This document shows, in pieces, positions 1 to 5,136 of a stretch of DNA of 5,136 nucleotides. The DNA lies in NCBI GenBank assembly GCA_002434595.1, contig DJKK01000087.1:1-5136 (forward strand), read 5' to 3'. The first letter of the stretch is position 1. Each line of letters starts with the position of its first letter. The position numbers were made by a program, and so were the translations under genes. The notes below the pieces were generated by a model that had not been told where the DNA came from, ran no database searches, and was given only the letters and a program-made list of their open reading frames with translations. The stretch is from Alphaproteobacteria bacterium UBA6544 (lineage in GTDB: Bacteria > Pseudomonadota > Alphaproteobacteria > UBA8366).

Positions 1-1
1 G

Positions 2-985
2 ATGACCGACTCACTTGGTGAGGACGCCGACGGAAAATCGGTTTATCTCGCGGATATCTGGCCGACACCGGCGGAGATCGACGCGGCGATACGGGAAACA
101 ATTTCGCCGGCGCTTTACACCGAACGTTATGAGACGGCCGAGGATGGCGACGATAATTGGCAGGCATTAGAGGTTCGTGACGGTGCTTTATTCGATTGGG
201 ATAGGAAAAGCACCTATATCCGGCGTCCACCGCTGTTTTCGGGTTTTGGCCCAAAGCCGTCGCCGGTCGGCGATATTGTTGGCGCCCGGCCGCTTGTTCA
301 GGTTGGCGATATGACGACGACGGACCACATATCACCGGTTGGTGCCATTCCGACCGATGTTCCCGCCGGAGAGTATTTGCAAAGCCTCGGTGTCGAGCCG
401 CCTGATTTCAATATTTACGGGACCCGCCGTACGAATCATGAGGTGATGATTCGCGGAACCTTTGCGAATATCCGGCTCAAGAACGAGATGGCGCCCGGTA
501 CGGAAGGCGGGCTCACCAAGCACCATCCGTCCGGCGAGATGATGACGGTCTATGATGCCGCGATGCGATACGCCGCGGAAGAAACGCCGTTGGTGGTTAT
601 TGGCGGCGACGCTTATGGAACCGGGTCCTCACGTGATTGGGCGGCCAAAGGCACATATCTGCTCGGTATACGTGCCGTCATTGCCGAGGGTCTCGAACGC
701 ATCCATCGCTCGAACTTGATTGGTATGGGAGTGCTGCCGTTACAATTCCCCGAGGGGGTCAATCGAAAGACCCTCGAGCTCGACGGTTCAGAGGTTTTTG
801 ATCTATCGGGTCTTTCAGACGGTGTGGCAGCGCGGATGACAGTCCCATGCCGGATCATGCGGCAAGATGGCTTCGTCACCGAAGTGAAACTGATCTGCCG
901 CCTCGATACGGATGTCGAGGTCGCGTACTACCAGAATGGCGGGATGCTGCATTATTGTTTGCGGGAGGTCCTCGAAGCCGCTTAA
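2..985 (+). CDS. acnA: Aconitate hydratase, AcnA type (C-terminal part, 5' truncated by window)
   Basis: Aconitase interconverts citrate and isocitrate through cis-aconitate in the TCA cycle, in the cytoplasm, using a [4Fe-4S] cluster. The 327 visible residues are about the last third of a protein that is usually near 890 residues. The cluster-binding cysteines are upstream of the window. The ATG at base 2 is almost certainly internal, because family members carry a similar D-x-LG stretch in the linker before the swivelling domain. Visible landmarks, counted from that Met, are the STYIRRPP linker motif (70-77), TTDHISP (106-112), the substrate-binding TRRTNHEVM (141-149) followed by RGTFANIRL, and GTGSSRDWAAKG (206-217) with the Ser/Arg active-site residues. 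After these comes the ERIHRSNLIGMGVLPL block (232-247). The end is typical of AcnA (YYQNGGMLHY). The stop is followed after 11 bases by chaC. The 2-methylcitrate dehydratase AcnD is a less likely alternative, since the RGTFANIRLKNEM stretch is AcnA/IRP-like. Confidence 0.95.
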   Translation: MTDSLGEDADGKSVYLADIWPTPAEIDAAIRETISPALYTERYETAEDGDDNWQALEVRDGALFDWDRKSTYIRRPPLFSGFGPKPSPVGDIVGARPLVQVGDMTTTDHISPVGAIPTDVPAGEYLQSLGVEPPDFNIYGTRRTNHEVMIRGTFANIRLKNEMAPGTEGGLTKHHPSGEMMTVYDAAMRYAAEETPLVVIGGDAYGTGSSRDWAAKGTYLLGIRAVIAEGLERIHRSNLIGMGVLPLQFPEGVNRKTLELDGSEVFDLSGLSDGVAARMTVPCRIMRQDGFVTEVKLICRLDTDVEVAYYQNGGMLHYCLREVLEAA

Positions 986-996
986 TTGGCCGCGCT

Positions 997-1635
997 ATGG
1001 AGCCCACCATTGAGATTCCGGACGATTTGTGTTTCGTCCCCTGGAGTGATGAGCGCAGACGCACTCACCTCGAGGAGACGCTCGCCCAGGCACCCGACCC
1101 GGATGGGATCTGGGTGTTTGGCTATGGATCCCTGATCTGGGATCCCCGATTCGAACCCCTTGAGACCCGCATCGCCAAGCTTGACGCTCATCGCCGCTCG
1201 TTCTGTTTCTGGACGACGATTGGTCGCGGCACGCCGGAGCAGCCGGGCCTCGGTTTGGCTGTGGTGCCGGGGGAGGACTCCGTCGATGGCTTGGCCTATC
1301 TGCTCGACCCGAACGGTTTGGACGATGTTCTCGAAGCATTATGGCTGCGTGAAATGCGGGCTGGTGTCTATCACGCGGAATGGAAACGAATGCGTACATC
1401 CGAGGGAGACGTACATGGCATTGTGTATGTCGCGAACGAGAGCCATCCGAATTTCGCAGGTGATATTCCGCTTGAAGAACAGGCGCGGATCATGTCTAAA
1501 GCCAAGGGTTCTCGGGGCTGGAGTTATGAATACCTAGAAAATCTCGTGCAGGAATTCGAACGCCTCGGTATCGATGACCCGTATCACGCCGCGCTGTATG
1601 ACCGGATTATGGAGATTGTAGGCGTACGTGGCTGA
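997..1635 (+). CDS. chaC: ChaC-type glutathione-specific gamma-glutamylcyclotransferase
   Basis: ChaC enzymes cleave the gamma-glutamyl group of glutathione in the cytoplasm, giving 5-oxoproline and Cys-Gly. The 212-residue product has the family substrate-binding motif VFGYGSLIW (40-48). It then has a Trp/Arg-rich strand (HRRSFCFW, 65-72) and the family stretch GRGTPEQPG (76-84). WLREM (116-120) follows, in which Glu119 is the expected catalytic acid. The order and spacing match E. coli ChaC (about 230 residues) closely. I chose the ATG at 997 because it lies just after the aconitase stop. The open frame continues 50 codons further upstream, but only by overlapping conserved aconitase coding sequence, and those residues do not look like ChaC. 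No clear Shine-Dalgarno stands at normal distance (GGAGG at 964-968 is too far), so coupling to aconitase translation is possible. The aconitase-ChaC pairing is not known to me as a functional unit. Confidence 0.93.
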   Translation: MEPTIEIPDDLCFVPWSDERRRTHLEETLAQAPDPDGIWVFGYGSLIWDPRFEPLETRIAKLDAHRRSFCFWTTIGRGTPEQPGLGLAVVPGEDSVDGLAYLLDPNGLDDVLEALWLREMRAGVYHAEWKRMRTSEGDVHGIVYVANESHPNFAGDIPLEEQARIMSKAKGSRGWSYEYLENLVQEFERLGIDDPYHAALYDRIMEIVGVRG

Positions 1636-1657
1636 TTTTGACACGTACAGCCGTACG
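1623..1657. terminator. Possible bidirectional hairpin between convergent genes
   Basis: CGTAC (1623-1627) plus GGCTG (1630-1634) can pair with CAGCC (1648-1652) plus GTACG (1653-1657). This gives a 10-base-pair stem with a 2-base bulge and a 13-base loop. The hairpin includes the end of chaC and its TGA, and it abuts the stop codon of the minus-strand gene (1658-1660). No T run follows on either strand, so it is not a classic intrinsic terminator. A role at this convergent junction is an inference from position. Confidence 0.35.
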
Positions 1658-2488
1658 TTAAGCTTTGGTCAGTTTTGGTAAAGCCTCCGCTGACCCTTTC
1701 GACGGCAGGTCGGTGATCAGCATATGTGCCGCCTTATGGGTGATGCAGATCTCTGGCCTTGCATTGGCCATGACCACTTGGGGTGTGATCCCACAAGCCC
1801 AAAACACTGGTACCTCGCCTTCTTCGATTACCGGCGGATCGCCGTATTTCGGTTTCATGATGTCCTCGATCCCGATAGCTTGGGGATCGCCAAAATGAAC
1901 CGGAGAGCCGTGGGTGAGGGGGAATCGGCTGGTGACTTCGACGGCGCGGATCGCATCCGCCGGCTTGAACGGCCGCATTGAGCAGACCATGCCGCCTTCG
2001 AAGGGACCGGACTTCGTGGTGGCTATGCTTGTCACGTAGGCGGGCACCTCCCGGCCAAGCTCCAGGTGGCGCAATGGCAGGCCGGCGGAAACAAGCGCCT
2101 CCTCGAACGAATAGGAGCAGCCGAGCACGAACGCGACGAAGTCATCCTGCCAATGGTCGGAAATATCCGTCGTCTCTTCGACGACCTCACCGTTGCGGAA
2201 AACGCGGTACTTGGACACATCGGTACGGAGGTCGAAATCATGCGCCAGTGTCGGCAACGCGGCCGAACCCGCCTCTGAGACTGCGATTAGCGGACAGGGC
2301 TTCGGGTTACGCTGGCAAAAAGTGGCAAAGTCGAGGGCATGCTTCTCCGGCAGGATTGCCAAGTTTCCCTGAATATAGCCCATCGCCAGACCCGTCGTGT
2401 CACTGGTGTACTGTCCTGCACGGATCAGGCGGCGCATCTCTTGCGGCGACAGTTGTCGCAAGTCGCGTAAACTCTGCACGTCGTTCAT
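1658..2488 (-). CDS. DUF1445/UPF0317 family protein (putative hydro-lyase, D-glutamate cyclase family)
   Basis: This 276-residue soluble protein belongs to the family annotated as putative hydro-lyase or D-glutamate cyclase family (DUF1445, UPF0317, B. subtilis YcsI-like). Its length is normal for that family. Family landmarks in order are GYIQGNLAILP (37-47), FVLGCSYSFEEAL (120-132), VPAYVTSI (148-155), MVCSMRPF (167-174), THGSPVHFGDP (192-202), VFWACGITPQ (228-237) and HMLITDL (255-261). No signal peptide or membrane segment is visible. The substrate of bacterial single-domain members is not settled to my knowledge; the cyclase name comes from the related domain of the mammalian mitochondrial enzyme that converts D-glutamate to 5-oxoproline. 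The start is supported by a GGGAG seven bases before the ATG. The gene stands alone, convergent with chaC and divergent from the DUF3750 gene. ChaC also yields 5-oxoproline, but a metabolic link is only a speculation from adjacency. Confidence 0.9.
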   Translation of the reverse strand: MNDVQSLRDLRQLSPQEMRRLIRAGQYTSDTTGLAMGYIQGNLAILPEKHALDFATFCQRNPKPCPLIAVSEAGSAALPTLAHDFDLRTDVSKYRVFRNGEVVEETTDISDHWQDDFVAFVLGCSYSFEEALVSAGLPLRHLELGREVPAYVTSIATTKSGPFEGGMVCSMRPFKPADAIRAVEVTSRFPLTHGSPVHFGDPQAIGIEDIMKPKYGDPPVIEEGEVPVFWACGITPQVVMANARPEICITHKAAHMLITDLPSKGSAEALPKLTKA

Positions 2489-2618
2489 TACGAAGCTCCC
2501 GAAGCGTTATTCACGGGCCATTCTTGATGGAAACGGATCGGGAGTCCACACGCCTAATGAAACGATCGTGATCCGCGCCGCTTGTCCCCGCCCGGCGGAA
2601 TCGACAAACTCCCGCACC
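2489..2618. promoter_or_regulatory. Divergent intergenic region, presumed promoters for both flanking genes
   Basis: These 130 bases separate the minus-strand DUF1445 gene from the plus-strand DUF3750-djlA-amidase row, so outward promoters for both are expected here. I see no convincing pair of -35 and -10 boxes in either direction. TTGATG at 2524-2529 and CCTAAT at 2553-2558 are on the plus strand, but 23 bases apart is too far for sigma70. A short palindrome ACGATCGT lies at 2562-2569, which is weak evidence for an operator. No good Shine-Dalgarno precedes the ATG at 2619. Confidence 0.4.
2496..2500 (-). promoter_or_regulatory. Ribosome binding site of the DUF1445 gene
   Basis: On the minus strand this reads GGGAG, seven bases before the ATG at 2488-2486. 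The spacing is good and supports the chosen start. Confidence 0.6.
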
Positions 2619-3404
2619 ATGAAATGGATCAAACGCCTCGGCGCGGTTTTAACCTTGCTGCTTGCGGGGCCTTTGCTCATGCTCGGCGGAGGCGATGTAA
2701 TGGGAAAAGCCTGGTGGGGGGCATCGCGTGACTCGGCCGGCCTGGCCCCTGAACCCGCTGCTGTGCACGATGCTGTGGCGCAGGTATACGCGGCCCGCGC
2801 GTTCAGCTGGCGCGGCGCCTTCGGTGTGCATACTTGGATTTCTGTCAAACCGACCGGAGCGGCGCATTTTACGGTCTATCATGTGGTCGGTTGGCGCGTT
2901 CGTCGCGGCGGTAGCGGGATCGTCATCGAGCGCGATGTTCCAGACCGGCTTTGGTATGGCGCGGTACCCGAAGTTCTCGCCGATATCCGCGGCCCGGGGG
3001 TCGACGAGGTGATTGCGAAGATCGATGCTGCGGCGCGCAGCTATCCCTATGACGACCGCTACACAGTCTGGCCTGGCCCCAATAGCAATACGTTCACAGC
3101 GTGGATTGCGCGGCGGGTGCCGGAATTGAAGCTCGATCTGCCGCCGACCGCGATCGGCAAGGATTGGCTCGGTCCCGATGGCCCTGTCGCCCCGGCGCCC
3201 AGCGGTACCGGCTATCAATTGTCTTTGTTTGGGTTGGCTGGCGTTTTGCTTGGTGCAGAGGAAGGTCTGGAAGTAAACGTGGCGGGGCTTAATTTCGGGC
3301 TCGATCCCTTCGATCTTGCGATCCGCCTCCCGGGTATCGGGCGGATCGGATTCGTGTCATCGGACAAGCCAAGGGTACTTGCCGCGCCCGAGGGACGCGA
3401 GTGA
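2619..3404 (+). CDS. DUF3750 family membrane-anchored protein
   Basis: The 261-residue product matches my recollection of the DUF3750 family, which has no assigned function. Residues 3-24 are two Lys/Arg residues followed by a hydrophobic run (LGAVLTLLLAGPLLMLGG). This is a signal anchor or signal peptide, so the rest should lie in the periplasm. Conserved-looking blocks are YAARAFSWRGAFGVHTWISVKP (57-78, written in part), VVGWRVRRGG (89-98), SYPYDDRYTVWPGPNSNTF (141-159) and LDLPPTAIGKDWLG (172-185). The C-terminal part (about 198-248) is Gly/Leu rich and hydrophobic (LSLFGLAGVLLGAEEGLE), possibly membrane-associated. I chose the ATG at 2619 because it gives the N-terminal hydrophobic segment; the open frame upstream runs through the DUF1445 gene and has no such character. 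The stop is one base before the djlA start, which implies translational coupling. The His71 and Asn155-Ser156 motifs could be catalytic, but that is an inference. Confidence 0.85.
   Translation: MKWIKRLGAVLTLLLAGPLLMLGGGDVMGKAWWGASRDSAGLAPEPAAVHDAVAQVYAARAFSWRGAFGVHTWISVKPTGAAHFTVYHVVGWRVRRGGSGIVIERDVPDRLWYGAVPEVLADIRGPGVDEVIAKIDAAARSYPYDDRYTVWPGPNSNTFTAWIARRVPELKLDLPPTAIGKDWLGPDGPVAPAPSGTGYQLSLFGLAGVLLGAEEGLEVNVAGLNFGLDPFDLAIRLPGIGRIGFVSSDKPRVLAAPEGRE
3390..3395 (+). promoter_or_regulatory. Ribosome binding site of the djlA-like gene
   Basis: GAGGGA lies ten bases before the ATG at 3406, inside the last codons of the DUF3750 gene. It fixes the start of the TerB-DnaJ protein and fits coupled translation across the TGA-C-ATG junction. 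Confidence 0.5.
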
Positions 3405-3405
3405 C

Positions 3406-4137
3406 ATGGCGAGTGTTTGGGGCAAGATAATCGGCGGCGTTGGCGGCCTCGCTTTGGGCGGGCCGATCGGCGCGCTTATTGGCGCCGCTGCAGGGCATAT
3501 GGTCGACAAGGCCAGGTCACAGATCGGCGAGCCCGACGACGCGACGAAATCCGTGGCGTTCACCATCGTGACGATCGCCCTCGGTGCCAAGATGGCGAAG
3601 GCCGATGGGGTCGTGACACGTGACGAAGTCGATGCCTTCAAACAAGTTTTTCGCGTGCCGCCGGAGGAGACGGCGAACGTTGCCCGTGTTTTCGATCAGG
3701 CGCGCAAGGACAGTCGCGGCTTCGAGCCCTACGCCCGTCAGGTCGCTGGCATGTTCGCCGATAATCCAGGCGTGCTGGAAGAACTTCTCTATTGCCTTAC
3801 CCGGATTGCCCGGGCGGATGGCGTGATGCATCCGGCCGAGATCGATTACCTGCGCTCTGTCGGCGATATTTTCGGGCTCGACGATCTGGCTTTCGAGCGC
3901 ATTACCGAAATTACCGAGAATGCCGATCAGTCCGATCCCTATAAGGTGCTTGGGGTAACGCCCGACGTTGCCGACGACGAATTGAAAACAACGTATCGCA
4001 CGCTGGTGCGCGAGAACCATCCCGACAAGCTGATCGCCGAAGGCATGCCGGAAGAACTGGTTGAACTCGCCAACGAGAAACTGGCCGCGATCAACGACGC
4101 CTATGACCGGGTGATGGCGTCACGCGTTATTAAATAA
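3406..4137 (+). CDS. djlA: DjlA-like membrane co-chaperone (TerB + DnaJ domain)
   Basis: DjlA proteins are inner-membrane J-domain co-chaperones that recruit and stimulate DnaK at the membrane. The 243-residue product has the DjlA order of parts. Residues 5-31 are a Gly-rich hydrophobic segment (GKIIGGVGGLALGGPIGALI) with repeated G-x-x-x-G spacing, as in the dimerising transmembrane helix of DjlA. Residues about 48-160 form a TerB-like helical domain with two copies of an A-D-G-V motif (66-69 and 137-140), each followed by an acidic helix start (TRDEVD and HPAEID). Residues 177-240 form a J domain with the HPD signature at 205-207 and the start DPYKVLGV. E. coli DjlA is slightly longer (271). 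An in-frame extension back to 3316 overlaps the DUF3750 gene, and the well-spaced GAGGGA argues against it. The gene is followed four bases later by the amidase gene. Confidence 0.93.
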   Translation: MASVWGKIIGGVGGLALGGPIGALIGAAAGHMVDKARSQIGEPDDATKSVAFTIVTIALGAKMAKADGVVTRDEVDAFKQVFRVPPEETANVARVFDQARKDSRGFEPYARQVAGMFADNPGVLEELLYCLTRIARADGVMHPAEIDYLRSVGDIFGLDDLAFERITEITENADQSDPYKVLGVTPDVADDELKTTYRTLVRENHPDKLIAEGMPEELVELANEKLAAINDAYDRVMASRVIK

Positions 4138-4141
4138 GGGC

Positions 4142-4834
4142 ATGGCAGGCACCTATTCCATCATTGAGCGACCGTCGCCCAATTTCGACGCGAGGGAGAC
4201 AGGCGTTCCGGTGGACATGCTGGTGATGCATTACACAGGTATGCCGAGCGGCAAGCAGGCGCTGTCACGTCTGACCGATGTCGAGTGCCAGGTGAGTGCG
4301 CATTACATGATCGAAGAGGATGGTCGGGTCTTCGCACTCGTCGGCGAGGCTGACCGGGCATGGCATGCGGGGATTTCATATTGGCGGGGGCACCGCAATA
4401 TCAACGCACGGTCGATTGGCATCGAACTGGTCAACCCGGGACATGAGTTCGGGTACCGCGGCTTTCCGGAAGTCCAGATGCAGGTGCTCGAGGCCTTGGC
4501 GCTCGATATCATCTCGCGCCATCCAATTCCGCGCCGCAATGTTGTAGGCCACTCCGATATCGCGCCCACTCGAAAGGACGACCCGGGTGAACTCTTCGAT
4601 TGGCGAAGTCTTGCCGCACAGGGAATTGGGCTTTGGCCGGAAAGGGCGGACCACGGCCCTGACAACGTGATGGATGCGCTGTCCGTCATCGGATACGACA
4701 CAGTCGACTACGCACGTTCACTTGCCGCGTTTCAACGCCACTTCCGTCAGTCCGAAGTGCACGGGCACGCTGATATTGACACGCGCTGTTGGCTGCAGGG
4801 CACTGCCAATATGTATGCCGCTTCCGGTTCTTAA
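4142..4834 (+). CDS. N-acetylmuramoyl-L-alanine amidase (Amidase_2, AmiD/AmpD-like)
   Basis: This zinc enzyme cleaves the bond between N-acetylmuramic acid and the L-alanine of the peptide in murein or anhydro-muropeptides. The 230-residue product shows the Amidase_2 ligands: His30 in VMHYTG, His137 in VVGHSDIAP, and Asp147 in RKDDPG. Glu95 in SIGIELVNPG and Lys145 correspond to catalytic residues of AmpD. SAHYMI (52-57) and RAWHAG (72-77) are also typical. Residues about 173-225 look like a short helical peptidoglycan-binding domain (AFQRHFR near 196-202). This layout matches E. coli AmiD, but AmiD is an outer-membrane lipoprotein, whereas here there is no signal peptide or lipobox. A cytoplasmic recycling role like that of AmpD is therefore plausible. 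The ATG follows the djlA stop by four bases; the AAGGG at 4136-4140 is closer to the start than usual, so coupling is likely. A near-consensus promoter for rnpB begins six bases after the stop. Confidence 0.93.
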   Translation: MAGTYSIIERPSPNFDARETGVPVDMLVMHYTGMPSGKQALSRLTDVECQVSAHYMIEEDGRVFALVGEADRAWHAGISYWRGHRNINARSIGIELVNPGHEFGYRGFPEVQMQVLEALALDIISRHPIPRRNVVGHSDIAPTRKDDPGELFDWRSLAAQGIGLWPERADHGPDNVMDALSVIGYDTVDYARSLAAFQRHFRQSEVHGHADIDTRCWLQGTANMYAASGS

Positions 4835-4839
4835 CTGCT

Positions 4840-4868
4840 TTCACAGGCGGCTGTTTCGGTCCTATAAT
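4840..4868 (+). promoter_or_regulatory. Sigma70-type promoter of rnpB
   Basis: A -35 box TTCACA (4840-4845, five of six consensus bases) and a perfect -10 box TATAAT (4863-4868) are separated by the ideal 17 bases. Transcription would start near 4875, where the RNase P RNA is expected to begin. The promoter lies between the amidase stop (4832-4834) and the RNA, so rnpB need not rely on the upstream genes. Such a strong match suits an abundant housekeeping RNA. Confidence 0.8.
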
Positions 4869-4874
4869 GATCCG

Positions 4875-5136
4875 GCGTCGGATGGCCGGATGGCTGCTCC
4901 TTGCAATGGGGAAACCTGCAAGGGGAGGAAAGTCCGGGCTCCACGGAAACACGGTGCCGGGTAACACCCGGCGGGGGCGACCCCAGGGAAAGTGCCGCAG
5001 AAAACAGACCGCCTGCCCGCCACATAAGGCGCTGCAGGTAAGGGTGAAAAGGTGCGGTAAGAGCGCACCGCCTTACTGGTAACAGTAAAGGCTAGGTAAA
5101 CCCCACTTGGAGCAAGACCAAATAGGTCTCCAGATC
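4875..5136 (+). ncRNA. rnpB: RNase P RNA, bacterial type A (3' end beyond window)
   Basis: This is the catalytic RNA subunit of ribonuclease P, which removes 5' leaders from tRNA precursors. The hallmark conserved region GAGGAAAGTCCGGGCTCC is at 4925-4942. Next come a P8-like hairpin (GCCGGGT 4956-4962 with ACCCGGC 4966-4972) and a P9-like hairpin closed by GCGA (4974-4984). GGGTGAAAAGGTGCGGTAAG (5042-5061) and the paired GAGCGCACC follow. The P13/P14-region ACTGGTAACAGT (5075-5086) and AGCAAGACCAAATAGG (5111-5126) are also present. The upstream arm CCTTGCA (4899-4905) pairs with TGCAAGG (4917-4923) as the outer part of P3. By comparison with E. coli M1 RNA (377 bases), about the first two thirds are present. 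The loop that binds the tRNA CCA end, the 3' strand of P4 and the 3' end should lie beyond 5136. The 5' end is placed from the promoter and is good to a few bases. Confidence 0.96.

Noticed and set aside
847..996. 50-codon upstream extension of the chaC frame
   Set aside because: It overlaps the conserved C-terminal coding part of the aconitase gene and the extra residues are Arg-rich with no ChaC similarity; the ATG at 997 gives a normal family length.
1978..2571. 197-codon plus-strand open frame opposite the DUF1445 gene
   Set aside because: Arg/Pro/Ser-rich translation typical of a GC-rich shadow frame; the opposite strand holds a well-recognised conserved protein.
2534..2575. Inverted repeat CGGATC / GATCCG in the divergent intergenic region
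   Set aside because: Only six bases per arm with a 30-base loop, which is expected by chance; no flanking promoter boxes to make it an operator.
2397..2618. 74-codon upstream extension of the DUF3750 frame
   Set aside because: It runs antisense through the start of the DUF1445 gene, is rich in Arg, Cys and Ser, and would bury the N-terminal signal anchor that begins at 2619.
2649..3218. 189-codon minus-strand open frame opposite the DUF3750 gene
   Set aside because: No recognisable motif, and the plus strand carries a family-level match with a good N-terminal signal anchor.
3517..4020. 167-codon minus-strand open frame opposite djlA
   Set aside because: A shadow of the TerB-DnaJ gene, which has clear domains on the plus strand.
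4880..4893. Direct repeat GGATGG-CC-GGATGG at the start of the RNase P RNA
   Set aside because: It falls in the P1/P2 strand region of the RNA and is explained by that structure; too short to be a separate repeat element.
4789..5082. 97-codon plus-strand open frame running into rnpB
   Set aside because: Most of it lies within the conserved RNase P RNA, so the open frame is accidental.

Overview
The window looks like ordinary chromosomal DNA from an alphaproteobacterium, possibly of the Rhodospirillales/Rhizobiales type. This rests on moderately high GC by eye, the family-level character of the proteins, and the arrangement of a DnaJ-like protein, an N-acetylmuramoyl-L-alanine amidase and the RNase P RNA gene in a row. 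The taxonomic call is an inference; no database search was possible. There is no mobile element, CRISPR array, tRNA or sign of recent transfer.

Left part (1-1660): the 3' end of an AcnA-type aconitase gene whose 5' part, including the iron-sulfur cysteines, lies outside the window. A ChaC-type gamma-glutamylcyclotransferase (glutathione degradation) follows 11 bases later on the same strand. It ends in a hairpin-forming stretch shared with a convergent gene.

Middle (1658-2618): a minus-strand gene of the DUF1445/UPF0317 family (putative hydro-lyase, D-glutamate cyclase family). A 130-base intergenic region separates it from the divergent genes to its right.

Right part (2619-5136): a tightly packed plus-strand row of three genes. 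They are a membrane-anchored DUF3750 protein, a DjlA-like co-chaperone (membrane segment, TerB domain, J domain), and a zinc amidase of the Amidase_2 family with a C-terminal peptidoglycan-binding-like segment. The gaps between them are 1 and 4 bases, so they are probably co-transcribed and partly translationally coupled; the theme is envelope or peptidoglycan maintenance. Directly after the amidase stop is a near-consensus sigma70-type promoter (TTCACA, 17 bases, TATAAT). It drives rnpB, the bacterial type A RNase P RNA, whose 5' two thirds are present and whose 3' end lies beyond the window.

I found no clearly new multi-gene system. The most interesting lead is the DUF3750 protein. Its ordered His and Asn-Ser motifs resemble those of circularly permuted NlpC/P60 (LRAT-like) enzymes with serine in place of the cysteine nucleophile, and it is coupled to a co-chaperone and a peptidoglycan amidase.
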